From: Vairimorpha apis BRL 01
Taxonomy: Eukaryota > Microsporidia > Nosematidae
Reading direction: 5' to 3'
Length of the DNA stretch: 15,582 bases
Assembly (NCBI GenBank): GCA_000447185.1
Contig: KE647059.1
Span: forward strand, 1 to 15,582
This document shows positions 9,169 through 15,582 of this stretch, piece after piece. Position 1 is the stretch's first letter. Each line of letters starts with the position of its first letter. The position numbers were made by a program, and so were the translations under genes. The notes under the pieces were generated by a model. It saw only the letters and a program-made list of their open reading frames with translations. It was not told the DNA's origin and made no database searches.

Positions 9169-11406
9169 ATGTCCGACAACAATGAAACTCTTTGCAGAAA
9201 GACCCATATCATTTTACATCAAACACTCAAGAAGATAACAAGAGGTGTCCTTTCATCTTTAAACATCAACTTTACATCTGTTGATGAAATTTATGATAGT
9301 CCTACTGGCTTCAGTATAAAGTACACCGGAGCGTGCGTGTCCAAGTTAAACGATCACGAAAGTTCAGACAGGGTCGTGCGAATAACGCGAACCTATATAC
9401 ATATAGCTTGTACAGCCGAAAAATGCACACGACCTTACGTAGTAGAAACGAGAAAATCAATAGCTGCAGAAATATATGACTATCTTTTTGTTGAAGGTTC
9501 TGAAATTTCGTATAAGATGTTAAATTTTCTGAAGATTATTGATCCTAGTGTAAACGAGTTAGGTAGTGAAAATGGCGTAATATCAGTACATGCTACGAAT
9601 GATTTAATAGACAAGTATAAGATTCAGGCTACAGGACTTCCCACCCATTACATAGATTCAGATACTCATCTTTTAGAATACCCTGATAAAGTCGTTGATA
9701 TAGAAGAATATTTGAACTCAGTACCTTTTAAGAAACTATCACAAGCAAACATACTAATAATTAAAAACCTTACGATCAACGATAATAGGTTAGGTATCTT
9801 CGACACCAATATTTATAATGAAAACAGGTTAGGAGAAAGTAGTTTAGCTTCTAAGTCTGCTAAAAAAGGTGATAGTATAACCCCGTCTATAAAATCAACC
9901 ATTGAGTCTTTATTGAAATCATCCGATCTCGTTAAGTTATATAGTGATCAAGATATGTCTTATTTAAGAGAATTTTTTACATTCCAAAGTTTGAATGTGT
10001 TAAGCTCTATATTTCTAAGACAAAAAGAAGCGTCGTTAATCAAGTTTAGCGAAGGCGTTACGTACACTAAGGTGGGATACCTTTGGAAGGTTGAAAAAGA
10101 AATAAGAATGGTTAAGGCGTTAATAGCAAAGGCTTTAAACGAGTTCTTCGAACCAATGTTAACAGAAGTAAGCGTCAAACCCAATTTAGCTACGTTTAGG
10201 CCTTTTATGTCGAAATTTCTTCGTAGGTTGGAGAGTAACGCAACCCTTTCATACGTAGAACTCACAACTCTACTCCGGCTTACTGACGATAGGTTTACCT
10301 CTATGTTGAATTCAGACATAACCATCTTACCTTTTGAAAATGGTTATGTTAGACTTGCAGATAAAACCTTCGCTAATTACGATGAATCACAATATATAAG
10401 CTTCACTTTCCCTTTTAGGTTCACGTATACAGAAGATGTAGAAGAAGTGGAACAAATTATGTGTAAGATGTTCTTGAATGAGGAAGAGCGTATTTTCGTG
10501 TACAAACTAATGGCAACATTCCTCGACAATTCTTTGCCTAATGATAGGTTGATAGTATTCTTAGGCTCGGGAAGCAATGGGAAAAGCCTTCTTATGAGGC
10601 TACTCTCATTGGTGTTTGGAAGGTTTTCAACTTCTTTGGCATCAAATTTCTTCACCTATGAAGAAAAAAGTATAGGATGGCCAAATCCTGTCCTGAGAGA
10701 TCTGAGATATCAAAAACTGGCGTTCCTTTCTGAACCTACAGGTAAAAGTCTAAGGTCAGAAGTAGTAAAACGATTATGCGGGAACGACGAGATGACAACT
10801 CGTTCACTGTATAGTAACGATATAATTCGATTCAAGATACGTACAAAATTTGTTATAGCGATGAACACACTACCTTCATTTACTACATGCGATGAAGCGC
10901 TTTTACGTAGACTTTTGATAATCTCATTCAACACAAAGTTTACTTCAAAACCCAAACACCCAAAAGAACGTCAAATAGATGAAGGTTTGGTTGAAAAGAT
11001 TGAAAACAACCCTACCCTATATAATCAATTTGTCAACCTTCTGCTGCGATATTACACGGGAGAGAGTATTGGGAGTCTCGAGGTACCTACTTCTTTTGCG
11101 TGTTCAGTAAACGATATACGCGAATTAGAAGACGGTTTTAAAACATACCTCCGATCGAAACTTAGTTACAATGAAAATTTCATTATAACATATACATCAA
11201 TTCTAGAAGGTTTTTTCGTTAACGAGCCTTGTCCTGATCCTAAAACACGAATTTACAAAAACTATCTTAAAAAATTAAATGAGTATATACATGAATTGAA
11301 TTCAAGGTTGGAGCTAACAGACGGAAGACGTATCCGTTTTGGACCTCACAGGAAAGATGGTAAAGTAATTAGAGGCATAAGAGGTCTAGACTTTCTTCTT
11401 GAATAA
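9169..11406 (+). CDS. D5-type SF3 helicase with UL52/PrimPol-like zinc knuckle, no primase domain
   Basis: Intact, 745 residues. C56-x6-H63-x17-C81-x4-C86 matches the zinc-knuckle spacing of the PrimPol/herpes-UL52 group, which normally follows an archaeo-eukaryotic primase catalytic domain. Only 55 residues precede it here, so that domain is absent. After a linker (about 110-250) comes a D5_N-like region (about 250-460), then the SF3 helicase. The helicase has Walker A GSGSNGKS (466-473), a Walker B-type acidic residue E522 in LAFLSEP, motif C with N566 in FVIAMNTLP, and the arginine pair R580/R581 in ALLRRL. The last about 100 residues look like the winged-helix tail of this family. Family members, from giant-virus D5 to phage P4-like proteins, are hexameric 3'-5' helicases that unwind DNA at replication origins. 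Expected activity is ATP-driven unwinding, priming supplied elsewhere. The gene is far richer in G+C than its flanks, suggesting transfer. The start is supported by the CCCC signal. Its 3' end faces copy C, 29 bp away. Confidence 0.88.
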   Translation: MSDNNETLCRKTHIILHQTLKKITRGVLSSLNINFTSVDEIYDSPTGFSIKYTGACVSKLNDHESSDRVVRITRTYIHIACTAEKCTRPYVVETRKSIAAEIYDYLFVEGSEISYKMLNFLKIIDPSVNELGSENGVISVHATNDLIDKYKIQATGLPTHYIDSDTHLLEYPDKVVDIEEYLNSVPFKKLSQANILIIKNLTINDNRLGIFDTNIYNENRLGESSLASKSAKKGDSITPSIKSTIESLLKSSDLVKLYSDQDMSYLREFFTFQSLNVLSSIFLRQKEASLIKFSEGVTYTKVGYLWKVEKEIRMVKALIAKALNEFFEPMLTEVSVKPNLATFRPFMSKFLRRLESNATLSYVELTTLLRLTDDRFTSMLNSDITILPFENGYVRLADKTFANYDESQYISFTFPFRFTYTEDVEEVEQIMCKMFLNEEERIFVYKLMATFLDNSLPNDRLIVFLGSGSNGKSLLMRLLSLVFGRFSTSLASNFFTYEEKSIGWPNPVLRDLRYQKLAFLSEPTGKSLRSEVVKRLCGNDEMTTRSLYSNDIIRFKIRTKFVIAMNTLPSFTTCDEALLRRLLIISFNTKFTSKPKHPKERQIDEGLVEKIENNPTLYNQFVNLLLRYYTGESIGSLEVPTSFACSVNDIRELEDGFKTYLRSKLSYNENFIITYTSILEGFFVNEPCPDPKTRIYKNYLKKLNEYIHELNSRLELTDGRRIRFGPHRKDGKVIRGIRGLDFLLE

Positions 11407-11435
11407 GTATTTTATTGTTAATGATTTCATAAATT

Positions 11436-11723
11436 CTAGGTATCTTTTCTAAAAATTCTGCATTTTGTACTTAGATTTATTGGCTCATTGTCATCATGTA
11501 TTCTTTTATTAGTATTTGATCTTGAAGTTTGATTTATTATTAAATCTTGATTTTTTTCTATATTTCTAACTACAACATTGTTGATAAAATTATTTAAATC
11601 ATTATTTTCATTTGTAATATATGATCTTAGAATGCTGCCAATCATAAAATAATTAAATCCATACATAAAATATAATTTTTTAAGTATTTAAATATTATTT
11701 AATCTGTATAGAAATGTTGTCAT
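11436..11723 (-). pseudogene. Family-X copy C, N-terminal fragment with intact EPINLSTK motif
   Basis: A likely original ATG at 11723 (MTTFLYRLNNI) is followed by an in-frame TAA as codon 12. The frame then continues (ILKKLYFMYGFNYFMIGSIL), with an internal ATG at 11666 that opens a 76-codon frame. The hydrophobic lead lines up with that of copy A (QKYFNCMFWLNNFIIILF). An Asn-rich stretch follows, then KRIHDDNEPINLSTKCR, the clearest instance of the family motif. The frame stops at 11436, only 29 bp from the end of the helicase gene, and the middle and C-terminal blocks seen in copies B and D are absent. The copy therefore looks cut off at the helicase junction. Confidence 0.55.
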
Positions 11724-14371
11724 TATATATTAAAATGTTTGACATAAAAAAAATTATTAAACAAACATTAAATTACATTAAGATTTTTTGAAAATATACA
11801 AGTTTTTTTAAATTTTATAGTTTTAAATATGTATTTTAAAAAATAATTTCTGTATTTAGAAATTTTTAAATGTTTATTTACAATATATATAAAAATTACT
11901 AAACTATTTAGATTGAAATTAAAAAATACAAAAACATTTTATAAAGATATTTAGAAATAGATTTTTAAGTGTTCTAATATAATTTATTTGCTTTATAAAG
12001 TACATTAAATAATTAAAATAACTGTAAATTGTTGAATTTTATTTTATACAAGTTTACATATCATGATTCATACAAATTTTAATGAAGAAATTTTGTGTTA
12101 TATTTAATTTCTTTCATCTTTTTTTAATTTATATCATTCGATATATTTTTAAAATAAAATTAAATTGTAAATAAATAAATATTTCAAGTTACTTTTAATT
12201 TTAAAAATTAAAAAATTGCTTCTTATAATTAACATGTATTTATTAATTTTGTGTTTTGAATATAAATTATTATCAAATTATTAGTAGACTAAAATATAAT
12301 TTTACTTTATTCTAAGTTAATAAATATAAAATTATTTGACTTTTTTAATATAATAAACAAAATAAAAAAACATTTTGAAGTTAATTTAATTTTTATTTAT
12401 TATAATTATTAAGAATTTAAAAATTTTGTATATTATCATGTTTTAGAATACATGAACACTAATATTTAAATCTCTATTTTATTTAAAGTTTGTTGTTTAT
12501 AAGAGTATAAATGTATATATATTATATGTTTTAATTAAGTCAAAGAATTTAAAATTATTAATTTATTAAATCATTAAATTTGTTTATAATTTAAACTTTA
12601 CAATTTAAATAATAAACTTTTATTATTCTAATATTCATTTTTATTGTATTTTTTTATAAATTTTGAAAAAAATGAACTACAAATAGTACTTTTTTTTGTT
12701 ATTATAAATTTTTTAAAATATTTTCTTCATATTTTTCAATCATTATGTAATTTAATTATTTAAACATTTTCTTATTTTTATTCAATTTAAAAAATTAAAC
12801 AAACAAATTTAGAATCATATATACAAAAAAAATAAAATAAAATTTATAGGAATTGCATTTATTATAAAAAAATTTTTAAGCTTACATTTAATAGTAAATA
12901 TAATATTTTTAGTTTATTTCATAAAACAGAACCATAAAAATTAAAGACATTTCAAATTATTTTACAATATTTTTGTTTTTCGATTTTCTATTTATGACAA
13001 TGAAAATTCTTTTAATATATTATTTTGAGTTAAATATTTTAAATTTATACAACTTAAAATATCACAATATAGATTATTTTAATAAGTAAATAGTATAGTA
13101 TTATCTTTAATATATTTACGTTTAATATTGTTTTAAAATTATAAGAATATATAGCTATTTATTTTTGATAAATTAAAATAAAATTTTTTTTTATACAATA
13201 ATTTTACTTTTACTTACATTATCTAATTTTAAACTATTTATAACTTCATTATTTTAATATTGTATCTTTTTATAATTTTTTTAAGAAATATCATATGTGT
13301 AATAAACAAATATTTTTAATTTTGTTTACAAATTTATAATTGTTATTAAAAACTAGAAAAAATATAGCAAATAAAATTCCAATTAAATTTTATTTATTTT
13401 TTCTAATTTATTTAAATTATCCAAGTTTTTGTTTGTTTATTAAAAACACATGAAAAAATTTAAAATAGATTTTTAAAATGTACTCTTTTTTTGCTCTATT
13501 TACAATAAAAATATTATTAATAATTTTATTTCAAATAGTATCTATTTATAAGTTCATCTTAAATTTAATACAATATGCCTTTAAAAATAATATATTTGTA
13601 TATGGGGTGTAAAATATTTTATATAATATTAAATTCAAATAACATTAAAAATATTTTTGCAGCATGCTTAATGTATATAGAAATAACTTGTTTAACCATT
13701 TGAAAATTTGTCTACAATTTACTAATCTATATTAACATTTTATGTTTTTGACCAAAAAAATCATTAACTTTTTTACAATATTTTAAGAAGTTTCATATCG
13801 ACTGTTTGATTATTTATCTAATTTTATTGTAAAAACACCGTATAATATGTCGAATTTTATTCTCATTGACTGTTTTATTAAATTAAATATTACTTAAATG
13901 TACTTATATTATAATATCTTTTTATGATATGACATTTTTGTATTTTCATTGAATATTAGAAAACTTTTTAAAATTTTTTGTTTCGTTAAAAATAAAAGTA
14001 AATGATATCATGTATGATTTGTCTTTATTACACTATTTTTTAGTTATATTTATTTATGCTATATTGATCCATACATAAATTTTACAATGTATACTTTTTT
14101 ACAAAACTAGTTAACGACTTAAAATAAAATATTTTACTATAAATTATCTATTAATTTTAAATTAACTAATTATTACATTTAGTTTTAAAATGCATTAATA
14201 TTTTTAATAACTACATTAAAGCCATGTAATTATTTAAAATTTGTGATTTTTATTTTATTTTATAAAAATTTATGATACAAAAAAAATTTTAATTCATATA
14301 TTTTAAATTTTATCGTGTTAAGCAAAACAATCAAATTATTAATTAATTGAATTGTTTTTGTCATTTCTTAA
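11724..14371. other. 2.6-kb AT-rich stretch without recognisable genes
   Basis: Almost exclusively A/T on both strands, with dense stops. By eye I found no LRR-like or family-X segment, no TTAGG array, no tRNA-like fold and no clear tandem repeat. Highly decayed coding DNA or long noncoding transcription cannot be excluded. Confidence 0.5.
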
Positions 14372-14581
14372 TTTTTCATAGAAATATATTTAAACCTATT
14401 GTGCTTGAATTCATCGATAAGTATTAACGAAAAAAAACGTAATTATCATCATTTAATACACTTTTACTTATTCTTTCAAAATTTTGTTGATCTATTACAA
14501 AAAAATTTTGATGTAGTTAACAATGACAATGGTTTTTTAAACCAGTTTAAATTATATAATTTTTTCTCATTTTTAAAGTAA
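14372..14581 (+). pseudogene. ORF remnant, possibly LRR-related
   Basis: The frame is open from just after a TAA (14369-14371) to TAA at 14579-14581, about 69 codons with no ATG. It reads 'FFIEIYLNLLCLNSSISI', then 'FYLFFQNFVDLLQKNFDVVN' and 'FLNQFKLYNFFSFLK'. The Leu-rich opening recalls the LRR-type pieces elsewhere in the window and the strand is the same, but no clear alignment is possible. Its end overlaps the tail of copy D on the other strand. It could be the 3' end of a decayed gene or chance. Confidence 0.25.
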
Positions 14582-15544
14582 ATAAAAAAATAAGAACACT
14601 AAAAAAACGTGGATATAATTTATACGAATTACACTTACATAAATTTTGAAGACCGTATAAAAACAAAATTTGCAAATATTTATCTTTCATATTATTTATC
14701 AATATTATAACATATTTAAATATTTCATTTAATTCAATTTCAGAATCTAATTTCGAAACAATAGATTTTAACTTATTATAAATTTTATCCATTAAATTGT
14801 TAATCCTAAAGAAGATTGTTTTTTATATTGAGTATACAACATATTATCTAGTAAACTTTTTTTAATTATTTAAGCGTAAGATAATTTACTAAATTTATTT
14901 TGATATTTTCTTTTAGTATTTCGATAAATTATGTTATTTTAATACTATATGAATTTATTCTTTCAATTTTATATATTTCTTTTTTAATATCCTTATTTTT
15001 AACATTTAAATATTTACATCCTTTTATTATATTATAAAGATCATCTTGTAAAATATTATATAAATGAATAAAATTAACGTTCTTAATCAATTCGTTAATA
15101 TTTTCATTTATACTTTTAGAATATATATCTATTAAATCTAAAAAAATTTTTTGTTATTTATTATATTTCCATCAAAAACATTATCAGTAAATGATTTGAT
15201 TTTATTAAAAAAAATTCTTTGACTATTAATTTTTTACTAATATTATAATTACTGTGATATAATTTAATATCCTTTTCTTCATTATTTTCTCTTTTAAAAA
15301 CAATGTCTTTATTATAATCTGATAAATTTTTACTAGTTGTTTCTAAATTTATTTTTTCTTGAATTTTTCGTTTTTAAATGAAATATTTTTATTATTTATC
15401 GTAAAACAAAAACTCACATTATTTGTATCATATGTAACCTTTTTATTGATATAAATTTTTTTAATCTTTTTATAACTAGTTTTAAAATTAATGTTATAGT
15501 ATATATAAATGACATAATAAAACAGATAATATGTCGATGTTCAT
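14547..15544 (-). pseudogene. Family-X copy D, broken by several frameshifts
   Basis: A candidate start ATG at 15544 gives a signal-like MNIDILSVLLCHLYIL, then a stop. A neighbouring frame, free of stops from 15540 to about 15365, continues with 'YNINFKTSYKKIKK'. A third frame (about 15375-15138) begins KRKIQEKINLETTSKNLSDY, an eroded form of the EPINLS motif. Next come 'FFNKIKSFTDNVFDGN' in another frame and an open run (about 15142-14930) with 'FIHLYNILQDDLYNIIKG', matching copy B. After further stops, an ATG-started 81-codon frame at 14792-14547 carries the C-terminal block: 'LNEIFKYVIILINNM', 'LFLYGLQNL', 'LYPRFFSVLIFLF'. The order of blocks is the same as in copy B. At least four lesions are visible, so a full product is impossible. 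The 5' end lies close to the window edge. Confidence 0.6.
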
Positions 15545-15582
15545 GGTTTTAAATAAATTTTTAATAAATATTAAAACATCAA

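Noticed and set aside
9960..10955. Minus-strand open frames at 9960-10325, 10377-10655 and 10710-10955
   Set aside because: Antisense shadows of the intact helicase, caused by its lower stop density; no motifs.
9012..11435. Terminal inverted repeats or target-site duplication bounding a DNA transposon around the helicase
   Set aside because: No matching inverted ends were found by eye, and no transposase gene is present.
11680..11723. 'TFLYRLNNI' upstream of copy C looked like the family's C-terminal 'TFLHRF' block
   Set aside because: It is in frame with copy C, and the following hydrophobic lead aligns better with the N terminus of copy A, so it is more likely the true start of copy C.
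1..15582. CRISPR array or prokaryotic operon
   Set aside because: No regular repeat-spacer pattern and no ribosome-binding sites. The composition, telomere repeat and gene families point to a eukaryote.

Overview
The window looks like a subtelomeric segment of a very AT-rich, intron-poor eukaryotic genome. A microsporidian of the Nosema/Vairimorpha kind is the best guess. The reasons are: (i) five tandem TTAGG units at 8987-9011, a repeat of the arthropod/microsporidian telomere type; (ii) intronless genes with a short CCCC signal just upstream of ATG, as described for microsporidia; (iii) decayed multicopy families of secreted-looking and leucine-rich-repeat proteins; (iv) AT-only spacers. 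This assignment is inference. An insect or other host contig cannot be excluded without database searches.

Layout. 1-1572 is AT-rich spacer with a degenerate tandem repeat near 1195-1420. 1573-3049 (minus) is a frameshifted, N-terminally short relative of a D5-type SF3 helicase. 3050-3700 is a spacer with ~122-bp-spaced direct repeats. About 3825-4620 (plus) is a decayed LRR-like gene. 4660-4905 holds an unidentified ORF remnant. About 5080-6132 and 6675-7907 (both minus) are broken copies A and B of an unnamed family. 8285-8995 (plus) is a secreted LRR-type gene cut off by the TTAGG array. 9012-9168 is the 5' flank of the main gene. 9169-11406 (plus) is an intact 745-residue D5-type helicase with a zinc-knuckle remnant but no primase catalytic domain. 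11436-11723 (minus) is copy C. 11724-14371 is an empty AT-rich stretch. 14372-14581 (plus) is an ORF remnant, and 14547-15544 (minus) is copy D.

The only gene that looks fully intact is the helicase. It and its broken relative are much richer in G+C than everything around them, which suggests an acquired (virus- or plasmid-derived) replication gene. Its intact frame and microsporidian-style start signal suggest it is, or recently was, expressed. Its position directly beside telomeric repeats, and the presence of two copies in 15 kb, recall the helicase-encoding subtelomeric elements of yeasts (Y', TLH), but with an unrelated helicase superfamily. The remaining coding material is a graveyard of two families. 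One is LRR proteins. The other is a four-copy family with a hydrophobic N terminus, a conserved EPINLSxK motif and a C-terminal block around 'IFKY...PRF...TFL'.
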